Positions 27,803 to 36,099 of a stretch of 64,000 nucleotides of DNA are shown here, piece by piece. The first letter of the stretch is position 1. Every line of letters begins with the position of its first letter. The DNA lies in contig NZ_CP042913.1 of NCBI RefSeq assembly GCF_008065115.1, positions 2,702,338 to 2,766,337 of the forward strand. The letters run 5' to 3'. Source of the stretch: Bythopirellula goksoeyrii (GTDB taxonomy: Bacteria; Planctomycetota; Planctomycetia; Pirellulales; Lacipirellulaceae). A program made the translations under genes and the position numbers. The notes under the pieces were generated by a model. The model had not been told where the DNA came from, did no database searches, and was given only the letters and a program-made list of their open reading frames with translations.

Positions 27803-29146
27803 TTACTCACCTGTCTTTGCAGGTCGTGGGCGACGTTTGGGGCGGCGAGGCTTACTGGAGTTAGCTTGTCCTCCAGATTTCTGCGTACCCGCTTTGGGCG
27901 ACTTTGGACGCGTAGAACCGGACTGAGGTTTCTTGCCATAGAATTTTCTGCCGGAGGACCTTCTTGGCCGCGGCGAATCTCCTTTCGCTCCGGTATTGGA
28001 CCTCTCCGGCAGGGCATATTCCGCGTGCGTAACCTCCACATCGATCGCACGGCGAGTAAGCCGCTCGATCTGACGTAGGCGGCCACGCTCTTCACCACCA
28101 CAGAATGAAGTGGCAATTCCACTGGCACCTGCTCTGCCAGTCCGGCCAATACGATGAACGTAAACCTCCGGGACTTCAGGCAACTCGTAGTTGATAACGT
28201 GTGAGACTGAGTTGACATCAAGCCCTCGAGCCGCAATATCGGTGGCAACCAGTACAGGGGGACGATTCGATTTGAACTGCTCCAGAGTACGCGCCCTGGC
28301 ATTCTGGCTTTTATTGCCATGAATTGCAGCAGCACGAATGCCGTCGCGCACAAGTTGTTTGACGATCTTGTCCGCCCCATGTTTGGTGCGAGCAAAAACC
28401 AACGTGCGTTCCCAGGCCGTATTTTGCAGATAATGCGTGAGCATTTGCGGTTTGTGATGCGTGTTGACGAAGAAGACGGATTGTTTGACCGTCTCAACCG
28501 GAGAAGAATTCGGAGACACTTGAAGATGCTTTGGATCATCAAGCCACTGCCCTGCCAGTCGCCGGATCGCATCAGGCATGGTTGCAGAAAACATCAAAGT
28601 TTGGCGATCATTGGGTACGGCGTCAACAATCCGCTTCAAATCAGGCAAGAAGCCCATGTCGAGCATTTGGTCGGCTTCGTCAAGTATCAGGATTTCCACC
28701 TGTTTCAGATCAACATGTCCCTGATTCATCAAATCCAACAGACGTCCAGGTGTGGCCACTACGATATCGACACCTTTCTGCAAGGCGCGAACCTGGGGAT
28801 TCTGGTTCACTCCGCCGTAGATGGTGGTTGTGTGCAGCTGCGTGAATTTTCCGTACTTGGCAAAGCTCGCGGTGACTTGCACGGCCAGTTCACGCGTAGG
28901 TGCCAAAACCAACGAGCGGATCGGTCGCTTGCGGAGTTTTGTGCGTTTGTCACCGGCCAACGCATGGAGGGTTGGTAATGCAAACGCTGCCGTCTTGCCC
29001 GTACCAGTTTGGGCACAGCCCATGAGGTCGTGACCTTCAAGTACGATGGGAATCGCCTGGGCCTGGATGGGAGTAGCTGTCTCATAGCCTTCGCCACAAA
29101 TCGCACGGAGCAAGTACTGAGACAAACCTAAATCTTCAAACTTCAT
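27803..29146 (-). CDS. DEAD-box RNA helicase
   Basis: 447 residues from the ATG at 29146. All helicase motifs are present: Q motif (FEDLGLSQYLLRAICGEGYE with TPIQAQAIP), Walker A AQTGTGKTA, TPGRLLDL, DEAD box (ILDEADQMLDMGF), SAT, and the HRIGRTGRAG arginine fingers. The tail from about 375 is long and rich in Lys, Arg, Ser and Pro, an RNA-binding extension of RhlE-like helicases. It probably unwinds structured mRNA or helps ribosome assembly; such helicases are often cold-induced. A cold-shock protein gene lies 1.3 kb away, divergently oriented. Confidence 0.93.
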   Translation of the reverse strand: MKFEDLGLSQYLLRAICGEGYETATPIQAQAIPIVLEGHDLMGCAQTGTGKTAAFALPTLHALAGDKRTKLRKRPIRSLVLAPTRELAVQVTASFAKYGKFTQLHTTTIYGGVNQNPQVRALQKGVDIVVATPGRLLDLMNQGHVDLKQVEILILDEADQMLDMGFLPDLKRIVDAVPNDRQTLMFSATMPDAIRRLAGQWLDDPKHLQVSPNSSPVETVKQSVFFVNTHHKPQMLTHYLQNTAWERTLVFARTKHGADKIVKQLVRDGIRAAAIHGNKSQNARARTLEQFKSNRPPVLVATDIAARGLDVNSVSHVINYELPEVPEVYVHRIGRTGRAGASGIATSFCGGEERGRLRQIERLTRRAIDVEVTHAEYALPERSNTGAKGDSPRPRRSSGRKFYGKKPQSGSTRPKSPKAGTQKSGGQANSSKPRRPKRRPRPAKTGE

Positions 29147-29149
29147 CAA

Positions 29150-30471
29150 ACAGTTCTCTCTTTCAGAGGATACAGTGCGAGCGCAAAGGCAGTACTCTGC
29201 CAGGGTGGGCGCTCGACTAGGTGGGTTGTTTTAAACGCCCAACATGCCGCGGACGTTGTAGGGGTTTAGCTCGACCAACGTTGCAGCGATTGCGCAGAGC
29301 ATTCCTGTGCTAATCAGCTCAACTAGTGGGAGGCTCGCGATACAGATTTCCCATTCGAGAAAATACTGCAGGGGCCTCAGGAGCAAGAGAATCAGTCGCG
29401 GTCGGAGAGCAAGATACCAGGGCGGAAACTAAACGTTCGCCCAAGAGACCGCTACAGTCGATTTTGAATGATCCGGAGACGGACTAGCCGCCCCGGTCTC
29501 GCGCCTTCATAACTATCGGCAGCGTAAGTGTAGCAGAATGGGGTAGAGAGTCAATAGTTGCCCGGAGCTAGCGTTTGTTGGAGTATGAAGTACTGTGGCC
29601 GTTCAGACCTCATTTTCAAGGGTTGTTCTAGCTGTTATACGGCAAATAAAATGACAATTAATTACTAACTTCCCGACGTAATGTGAGCCTATTCCATTGG
29701 CGCTGACTCTTCCACAGACGAGTCACTCTCATGATCTTTGATCTCTACGATCCCTTCTTTTCGCTTACGGCGACGCTCACGCTTTTCCTCATTTTTCCGC
29801 TTTTTTTCCATTTCACGACGCATCTTTTCAAAGGTGTTTTGGTTTTTGGCCATTTACGATCCTGGGTTGAAGTTCGAATTGAGTAGGGGATTCAAGTCAG
29901 CAAATGACTTGGCGGATTCCCTGCCAATCACGAACTGATACGTCATATCAGTGCCCATTGTATCGGCCCCCTGGGGTTCTAGGAACCTTTGAATAGTAGA
30001 AACCCTTTTGCAGAGGTTGGGGATGGCTTGGCCAGGAATGCTTGCTTGGGAGGGGGAACACTGCACTGCCAGGACGTCATACTAGAAACAGAGGCCACTT
30101 AATTTCAGGTATTTTTGAAAGTCAGAGAAGGTTTATCGACTCTCAGGCCTCAAACACGCTACAATAGGAAGTGGTAAAAGGAAAGCAAAGGCGACGCAAG
30201 ATGCTTTGCTGGGGGTTTGTCGACATAGTTAATTAGAATCATATCTAGTTACCAAATGTCGACTCTATTCACTAGCGTTCTTCTTAACTCGACCATTGGT
30301 TAGTTTGGCATCGTATTGCCAGTCCTGTTCCGATGGTTGGTCCATTGTTGGCTCAACTTGCTTTCCTCCTTACGCCGCTCCACAGTGGGGCGGCATTAGC
30401 TGGGCCGTACGTGTACTGCACGGTGCGTCGGCCGGGTTCTATTTCGTTCTGCGTGCAAGGAGTGATGCGAA
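29150..30471. other. 1.3-kb intergenic region with one small gene
   Basis: Between the helicase (minus) and the cold-shock gene (plus). It contains the 54-codon gene at 29689-29853 and an uninterrupted frame on the minus strand at 29231-29428 with no early ATG or GTG, whose product ends in NPYNVRGMLGV. The last 200 bp before the cold-shock gene are rich in inverted repeats (for example GCCGC at about 30373 with GCGGC at about 30391), so the cold-shock mRNA may have a long structured leader. Nothing else is convincing. Confidence 0.5.
29689..29853 (-). CDS. Small basic conserved protein
   Basis: 54 residues. Starts at ATG 29853 with a protein beginning MAKNQNTFEKMRREMEKKRK, continues with a second basic cluster (KREERRRKRKEG-like: EKRERRRKRKEGIVEIKDHE) and ends in an acidic tail DSSVEESAPME. 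About 40% of the residues are Lys, Arg or Glu. I recall short proteins of the MAKNQNTFEK type from planctomycetes and other bacteria, but with no assigned function; RNA or ribosome binding would fit the composition, and the neighbouring helicase and cold-shock genes would fit too. The stop is TAG at 29689-29691. Confidence 0.7.
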   Translation of the reverse strand: MAKNQNTFEKMRREMEKKRKNEEKRERRRKRKEGIVEIKDHESDSSVEESAPME

Positions 30472-30669
30472 GTGTCGCAAGGTACTATTAAGAAGTTGAC
30501 TGAAAAGGGTTTTGGATTCATCGAGGGCGAGCGGGGAGATATCTTCTTCCACAGTTCTGCTGTCGAAGGTGAAGGCTATGAGAGCCTCCGCGAAGGACAA
30601 AAAGTAGAGTACACGGAAGGACAGGGCCCCAAGGGGGCACGTGCGGAAAACGTTAAGGTCTTGGCCTAA
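30472..30669 (+). CDS. Cold-shock domain protein
   Basis: 65 residues, GTG start with AAGGAG nine bases upstream. The five-stranded CSD fold is recognised from KKLTEKGFGFIEGERGDIFF (RNP1-like KGFGFI and RNP2-like DIFFH), then SSAVEGEGYESLREGQKVEY and GPKGARAENVKVL. Binds single-stranded RNA or DNA and acts as an RNA chaperone; can serve in cold adaptation or general post-transcriptional control. It ends before a strong terminator. Confidence 0.95.
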   Translation: MSQGTIKKLTEKGFGFIEGERGDIFFHSSAVEGEGYESLREGQKVEYTEGQGPKGARAENVKVLA

Positions 30670-30720
30670 GACCCGCATGAAAGCTGCCAGAATCATTTCT
30701 GGCACAAGAAACTCTCGGTC

Positions 30721-30757
30721 GCCCGGTGGCTGAAAGCCACCGGGCGGCTTTATTTTA
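30721..30757 (+). terminator. Intrinsic terminator after the cold-shock gene
   Basis: Perfect 11-bp stem GCCCGGTGGCT / AGCCACCGGGC (30721-30731 with 30735-30745) with loop GAA, followed by GGCTTTATTTTA. It lies 52 bp beyond the cold-shock stop codon. Confidence 0.85.
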
Positions 30758-30829
30758 GCCGCGCCGGCTGGCAAGTCGCGTAGCGGTTTGCATGATGCTT
30801 TGGCAACGTGCGAAGAAAGTAGTGCGATC

Positions 30830-31042
30830 ATGGAGAACAACACCAAACCCCTTCCTCTTAACACGACCACGCATGGTAAGACTTGCCCAATTTGCGGCAA
30901 GAACTCCTATTCACCTGCCGGCATACATCCCCAGTGTGCTATTCAGCAAGCCGACGCCCCACGTCAAAAGAAACTGGCCGACGAAAAACGTGCCAGAAAG
31001 CTCCGTGAGGAATCCAGCAAAGCTGTGACCGCTAAACGGTAG
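30830..31042 (+). CDS. Small zinc-finger-like protein
   Basis: 70 residues from the ATG at 30830. An in-frame TTG at 30788 would add 14 residues. Cys-rich motif CPICGKNSYSPAGIHPQC (CxxC then HxxC) looks like a treble-clef or ribbon zinc site. The rest is basic and helical: QKKLADEKRARKLREESSK. Small proteins of this type occur in planctomycetes; function unknown. It lies 85 bp beyond the cold-shock terminator, so it probably has its own promoter. Confidence 0.7.
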   Translation: MENNTKPLPLNTTTHGKTCPICGKNSYSPAGIHPQCAIQQADAPRQKKLADEKRARKLREESSKAVTAKR

Positions 31043-31085
31043 TCCGTTTTTGTAGCTGCGCTAGTCAGCACGTGAAATGAACCGC

Positions 31086-31562
31086 TCAGGCAAGCGGGGC
31101 ATCGCTTCGTTCCACGACGGCACTTAGATAGAGCAAAGTCGAGCCGGTGTCTTTGGATAAATCCTGATGACGGAGCATGCCGAGTGCTTCGCGCATGACG
31201 TCTCGGCGGCTCACTTGTCCCACGAGTACACCATCTTCCAGCACGGGAAGCCGTCGATAATTCGTTAGCAAGAATACCTGAGCCATCGACAAGAGGTGGG
31301 TATCCGCTTCGATAGTCATTGCCTCGGTGTTCATGAACATCCGCACTTGGTTACTCGGCAGTTGTTCATAGGCTGCATCCAAGAGAACCTGCATGCTGCA
31401 CTTTTCAGAAAAAACACCTAAATAGTTTCCGAATGGATCAACGACAGGCGCTCCGGAGATTCGCTTCTTGAGCAAGAGCTCTACAGCTTCAATAACATCC
31501 ATGTCTGGGCTGAGTGTAACCAGCCTGGTAGTCATGCAATCGCGAGCGGTAATTTCACACAT
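31086..31562 (-). CDS. Protein with paired CBS domains
   Basis: 158 residues with two CBS repeats: residues about 8-60 (ARDCMTTRLVTLSPDMDVIE, with ISGAPVVDPFGNYLGVFSE) and about 78-132 (EAMTIEADTHLLSMAQVFLL, with YRRLPVLEDGVLVGQVSRRD). Stand-alone CBS pairs bind adenine nucleotides and act as energy or redox sensors. A tandem pair of palindromes with core GTGAAANNTTTCAC lies 133-175 bp upstream, so the gene is probably regulated by a dimeric transcription factor. Confidence 0.9.
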   Translation of the reverse strand: MCEITARDCMTTRLVTLSPDMDVIEAVELLLKKRISGAPVVDPFGNYLGVFSEKCSMQVLLDAAYEQLPSNQVRMFMNTEAMTIEADTHLLSMAQVFLLTNYRRLPVLEDGVLVGQVSRRDVMREALGMLRHQDLSKDTGSTLLYLSAVVERSDAPLA

Positions 31563-31694
31563 GGCTTGATGCTCCGCAGGGCCTTCATTATCGGCAACTA
31601 AGAACTAAGAAATAGAAAAACAGAAAAGTGTTGAACACCAACCAGCTTAACATCCGGATCATCTAGATTGCTAGTTGAAAAAGCAAGAAACGAG

Positions 31695-31736
31695 TTGTGA
31701 AAGATTTCACAACCTCCACTTCGTGAAACTTTTCAC
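31695..31736. promoter_or_regulatory. Tandem palindromic operator, GTGAAA-NN-TTTCAC
   Basis: Site 1: TTGTGAAAGATTTCACAA (31695-31712), with perfect 9-bp arms when one flanking base on each side is counted. Site 2: GTGAAACTTTTCAC (31723-31736). Both share a 14-bp core GTGAAANNTTTCAC with centres 26 bp apart. Site 1 fits both the Rex consensus TTGTGAA-N4-TTCACAA and the CRP/FNR-type TGTGA-N6-TCACA. Site 2 fits the CRP-type less the first base. They sit upstream of the CBS gene (minus strand). Confidence 0.7.
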
Positions 31737-31754
31737 ATTGTTGAATAGCTCGCC

Positions 31755-31829
31755 GAGTCGATATCGACTCCCATACCACAAGGGAGAGGATTCGTCGCGG
31801 TATGGAAGAATTACGACTCGGGGAGTCGT
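31755..31829 (-). terminator. Terminator-like hairpins after the M29 gene
   Basis: Just downstream of the aminopeptidase stop on the minus strand is ACGACTC-GGG-GAGTCGT (31813-31829), a 7-bp stem with a 3-nt loop. It is followed by CCATACC/GGTATGG arms (31771-31777 and 31799-31805) and by a perfect 16-bp palindrome GAGTCGATATCGACTC (31755-31770). No long T-run follows, so activity as a terminator is uncertain. Confidence 0.4.
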
Positions 31830-31835
31830 GCTTCT

Positions 31836-32948
31836 TTACAGTCCTGCGTTGAGCTCTTTGAGATCAGCCGGTAGGAAATGGCCATCTTTGCGGATCAGTT
31901 CGTCATCGAACCAGATATCCCCACCGCCATAATCTGCGCGTTGAATGAGCACTAGATCCCAGTGAATTCGACTATTGTTGCCGTTGTCGGCTTCTTCGTA
32001 GGCCTGCCCTGGAGTGAGGTGAAAGCTGCCGCCGATCTTTTCGTCGAACAGTGTATCGAGCATCGGTTCACGGACGCGATTGTTTGTCCCGAGCGACCAC
32101 TCACCGCAGTAGCGGGCTCCTTCATCGGAATCGAGTATGGCATTGATGCGTTCGGTGTCGCTTGACTCGGCTCGAATGATCTTGCCGTCTTTGAACTCGA
32201 ATTCGATGTCACTGAACACAGTCCCCTGATAGCGCGACTGAGTGTTGAAGCGGATTATGCCATTGATACTATCGCGGACCGGCGCGGTAAAGACTTCCCC
32301 ATCAGGAATGTTGCGTTCGCCATTGCAGGGAATTACGGGGATATCCTTGATCGAGAATTCCAACGCCGTCCCCGGGGCAGTGATACGCACTCGATCAGCG
32401 GCCTGCATGCGGGCTACTAGCGGTTCTTGGGCTTTCCCCATCGCCTTGTAGTCGGCAGTACATACATCGAAGAAAAAATCCTCGAAGGCCGAGGTGCTCT
32501 TGTTGGCAGCCTGCGCGAAAGAATCCGTGGGATACCGCAAAACCACCCACTTTGTATCCGGCACTCGAACAGCCCCGTGAACTTGCTTCCACCAATGTTG
32601 CTGAAACAAGTCCATCCGATCATGGGGCACGTCGGCAAACTGGCTACTGTTGTACGCACCACGGATACCAACATAGGCCTGTACCGATTTCATGCGGGCA
32701 CCCTCGAATTCAGCCGCAGCCTTCATGCTCGCTTCGGTCGCCGTGCGATAGAGGGACCGCAGAATGGCATTGTTCTTCCAACTGACCAGTGGTACCGCCC
32801 CGCGCTCGGCAGCACCCTCCACCAAGGCCGTAACCAAATTCGGCTCTGGCAAATCAAACGCCTCGATCAAGATGTGTTCTCCCGACTTCAGAGAACAACT
32901 ATGATCGAGCAACAAATTGGCAAGCTTATCAATTCGTGAATCATGCAT
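31836..32948 (-). CDS. M29 family aminopeptidase
   Basis: 370 residues. M29 (AmpS/AmpT type) leucyl aminopeptidases need two metal ions. Family signatures: LLDHSCSLKSGEHILIEAFD at the N-terminus, PCNGERNIPDGEVFTAPVRD (metal-binding Glu), EWSLGTNNRV, KIGGSFHLTPGQAYEEADN and SRIHWDLVLIQ (metal-binding Glu, His and Asp). Length is normal. Cytoplasmic; it has no signal peptide. It stands alone, divergent from the acyl-CoA dehydrogenase-like gene and ending near two hairpins. Confidence 0.92.
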   Translation of the reverse strand: MHDSRIDKLANLLLDHSCSLKSGEHILIEAFDLPEPNLVTALVEGAAERGAVPLVSWKNNAILRSLYRTATEASMKAAAEFEGARMKSVQAYVGIRGAYNSSQFADVPHDRMDLFQQHWWKQVHGAVRVPDTKWVVLRYPTDSFAQAANKSTSAFEDFFFDVCTADYKAMGKAQEPLVARMQAADRVRITAPGTALEFSIKDIPVIPCNGERNIPDGEVFTAPVRDSINGIIRFNTQSRYQGTVFSDIEFEFKDGKIIRAESSDTERINAILDSDEGARYCGEWSLGTNNRVREPMLDTLFDEKIGGSFHLTPGQAYEEADNGNNSRIHWDLVLIQRADYGGGDIWFDDELIRKDGHFLPADLKELNAGL

Positions 32949-33112
32949 AGGAAGTGAGTGGCTAGTAGTTAGTGGCAGGGATCACACACACGCAAAAGGG
33001 CCGCGAGTCTACGGCCGCTGGTCTTCAGTCCCAAATATCATCCCTCTACATCACGTCTAGCACAAGGTAGAATAGTGATATCGACATTGATTCTTGACGA
33101 TAAGGAATAAAG

Positions 33113-35029
33113 ATGACTTCAGAAACACAACCCGGCGACGAACACGAAGCATCGTTTGCTGAGACTGCGCTTAAACTCGGCGGCAAGAGTTCCGACGAAG
33201 CCCGCCGCACGGGGGCGATCGACAAGGCCGACGACCAAGTCGAAGCCCTCTTTGCCCCGCAATATCAGACGGTGAACTCTCCCGCACACCGTGCCGTGTG
33301 GGATCGTGGAGTGCCGGTAGAGCTTTTTCAGAGTACTACTGTTACTCTAAGCGCCGACATCCAGCGGGTGATGGACGACTCGGTCACCCTAGTCCGGAAA
33401 CATCGCTCTGCCAATACCTTGCTTGACGAACAGGGCAAGATTACCGAAGCCGTGATGCAGGAACTTGCTTCGGTCGGCTACTGGGGTCTTTTGGTCGACA
33501 AAGAATTCGGTGGCTCTGGAACTCCTTTTGCGGAGTTCGCGCCGTTTTTGACTCGCATGGCCATGGCCGATCCCACCATTGCCGGCCTGGCGTCGGTTCA
33601 CGGATGCATCGGGGCAGTGGACCCCGTGCGCACATTTGGCACTGCAGAACAAAAACAGCGATTCTTGCCGGGACTGGCCGATGGATCGCGGCTCAGTGCG
33701 TTTGCTCTCACCGAGCCCTGTGCGGGAAGCGACCTCACTGCACTCCGAACTTGCGCGGTTCTTGATGGCGACGACTATGTCGTTAACGGTGAGAAGCTTT
33801 TTATCACCAATGTCGTTCCGGGACGCACCATCGGCTTGGTATGCTTGATCGAGAATCGCCCTGCCGTATTGATCGTTGATTTGCCGAAGACTGAAAACGA
33901 GCATTTCCAACTCCGTAAGTACGGCCTGTGGGCGCTCAAGCAGACTTATAACCGAGGAATTATTTTCAATGATTTCCATGTCCCTGCCGAGAATCTGCTT
34001 CAGCCGACTCGTGGCGACGGGCTTACGATTGCATATCACGGGTTAAACCTGGGAAGGGTAGCCCTTTGTGCCAATGCTGCGGGCACGATGCGGATTATGC
34101 TCGCGAGCATGATCCCTTGGGCTAATTTCCGCGTCACATACAGCGAACCCATTGCCCGGCGCGAACTTGTGCAGCGACGAATGGCCCAAATGGCAGGACT
34201 CATCACAGCCTGCGATGCCCTAGTGGCGTGGTGTGCTGGACTGATCGACCGGGGTTATCGTGGCGAGATGGAATGCATCATCGCCAAGATTTTCGGTAGC
34301 GAAGCCCAGAAACACGCAGCGATCGAACTGTTCATGAAAACTCATGGTGGCCGCTCGTTCCTCCATGGGCACCTGTTGGGTGACAATGTGCACGAATATC
34401 TTGCCCCATGTATCTACGAAGGTGAGGGAGAAATGCTTGGCATGGCCTTCTTCAAATCGCTTGTAAAACACCACGGGAAAACCTATTTCGAACCGGTTGG
34501 CAAAGCACTTGCTGCTGCGGGCATTAAGAAAATGAACCCGCTGAACCCGGCCCATATTTGGGCTCTCAAGAGCGTGGCGTTTCCCTATCTGAAATGGCTC
34601 GTCGCACGCCGCCTTTTGCCGACTGCCAAGAGTGAACTACCCACGATGCCCCCCGTCCTTGCTCGCCATGCGGAATTCGCCTGCAACGCATTGCAAGACA
34701 TGGCACTAGAAATCTCCAACACGATGAGCAAATTTCAATTGTCGCTCGCCGACCGGCAATGCCGCATGGCTGAGCTCTCATTGCGTTGCCAGAGCCTAAT
34801 CACGGTGCTTTGCACTGCTCTGTACGGAGCGCGCCAAAGTGACGAAATAGTTCGTGATGCGGCTAATGTATTCTGTCAGGAACAGATACAGCAATACACA
34901 GGTCGCCGCCCGTCGAATGCCTACTACCGCCAGGTGACTGAGTTGGGTGCAGCGATAGCCGATGGAAAATTCCAGAGCATCGCAGGACTTGATCCGGATG
35001 AGATCCTGATGAAGTATGAAAAGCAATAA
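33113..35029 (+). CDS. Acyl-CoA dehydrogenase family protein
   Basis: 638 residues. About 100 residues of extra N-terminus precede the standard fold. Residues about 125-260 hold the alpha and FAD-binding beta domains ([29 protein letters not shown]). The C-terminal helical domain has [20 protein letters not shown]-type sequence and [14 protein letters not shown], where the Glu after Tyr aligns with the catalytic base. The tail beyond residue 440 adds about 190 residues ([20 protein letters not shown] and on). The long form resembles large bacterial acyl-CoA dehydrogenases acting on long or unusual acyl chains; substrate unknown. AAGGAATAA precedes the ATG. Confidence 0.85.
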   Translation: MTSETQPGDEHEASFAETALKLGGKSSDEARRTGAIDKADDQVEALFAPQYQTVNSPAHRAVWDRGVPVELFQSTTVTLSADIQRVMDDSVTLVRKHRSANTLLDEQGKITEAVMQELASVGYWGLLVDKEFGGSGTPFAEFAPFLTRMAMADPTIAGLASVHGCIGAVDPVRTFGTAEQKQRFLPGLADGSRLSAFALTEPCAGSDLTALRTCAVLDGDDYVVNGEKLFITNVVPGRTIGLVCLIENRPAVLIVDLPKTENEHFQLRKYGLWALKQTYNRGIIFNDFHVPAENLLQPTRGDGLTIAYHGLNLGRVALCANAAGTMRIMLASMIPWANFRVTYSEPIARRELVQRRMAQMAGLITACDALVAWCAGLIDRGYRGEMECIIAKIFGSEAQKHAAIELFMKTHGGRSFLHGHLLGDNVHEYLAPCIYEGEGEMLGMAFFKSLVKHHGKTYFEPVGKALAAAGIKKMNPLNPAHIWALKSVAFPYLKWLVARRLLPTAKSELPTMPPVLARHAEFACNALQDMALEISNTMSKFQLSLADRQCRMAELSLRCQSLITVLCTALYGARQSDEIVRDAANVFCQEQIQQYTGRRPSNAYYRQVTELGAAIADGKFQSIAGLDPDEILMKYEKQ

Positions 35030-35044
35030 GGCCGACTTTTGGCT

Positions 35045-35785
35045 CTATTGCTTCGCGACACTTGCCTTAAATGGCAGTGCCAAGACTGCCCCTGCGATGA
35101 AACCTCCGATATGTGCTCCGTAGGCGACCCCCGTCTGATCTCCTCCAAGCAATCCCAAACCACTGACTATTTGGAAAGCAAACCAGAATCCCACCGCAAC
35201 AAAGCCAGGAACATCGGTCACAAAACGGATCAAGAGAACCAACACCTTTCGATGCGGATGCAACACTAGATACGCCCCCATCACTCCTGAGATCGCCCCT
35301 GAGGCACCGAGACAGGGGATCAATGCTGACGGGCCCGTCGCACTGACAAAGACATGCGCAAGAGAAGCCAAAACACCGCATAGCAGATAGAAGACCAGAT
35401 AACGTACTTTGCCAAGATCATGCTCGATGTTGTCACCAAAGATCCACAGAAACCACATGTTGCCTGCCAGGTGGGCAATTCCTGCGTGCATGAACATCGC
35501 TGTAAACAACGTCAGGTAAACCGGAATCGGTGTTGAACGCAATCCGGGAATCGTGACTTCCTGCACCCCGATCGCCGTGTTCATGCGGACCTTTTTGTCT
35601 TCAGTCACCACATCATGCCCCGATACAATCTCCGCTGGCACCGTGGAATAGGAAAGCGTGAATTTGTCGTTCTTGCCCATCCCCTGAAACACGACAAAGA
35701 CCACGACGTTGAGCACGATCAAGATGATGTTCACCAGGGGAAATGATGTACGATCGGCGTTGTCGTCGCTCAGAGGGAATACCAT
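35045..35785 (-). CDS. Rhomboid family intramembrane serine protease
   Basis: 246 residues, about six or seven transmembrane helices. Catalytic Ser162 in GASGAISGVMG and His225 in GAHIGGFIAG; also HLAGNMWFLWIFG with the oxyanion His/Asn pair (residues 105 and 109). The extra-membrane loop between TM1 and the next helix, about residues 37-85, is longer than usual. Rhomboids cleave transmembrane segments of other membrane proteins. The gene is convergent with the acyl-CoA dehydrogenase, 15 bp between stops. Confidence 0.93.
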   Translation of the reverse strand: MVFPLSDDNADRTSFPLVNIILIVLNVVVFVVFQGMGKNDKFTLSYSTVPAEIVSGHDVVTEDKKVRMNTAIGVQEVTIPGLRSTPIPVYLTLFTAMFMHAGIAHLAGNMWFLWIFGDNIEHDLGKVRYLVFYLLCGVLASLAHVFVSATGPSALIPCLGASGAISGVMGAYLVLHPHRKVLVLLIRFVTDVPGFVAVGFWFAFQIVSGLGLLGGDQTGVAYGAHIGGFIAGAVLALPFKASVAKQ

Positions 35786-36099
35786 ATAGGGCTCTTACTC
35801 ATCTGGCAGAGATCGGAAATAATCAACTCAGGGAAACCGCATTATCAGATGGGCACAGCCTGAAATACAAGCCGTTTGTCTGACAACTTTCGCACCATGG
35901 CAGTTCATTCTACAGACTGATTCCTCGGTAGAATGATAAACTTTTCGGGTTGCTCTCTTTCTTCCGGCATTTGTAAATCCTACATGCCAACTACTTGACT
36001 TGCCGCAGCCCGCGAGCGCGCCTGGTCTTAGGGAGCGTGGTATATTTTCACATTCCCCCAATACCAGTAGCTTAGTCGCTTTCTGGCCGCCCCGTTCTC

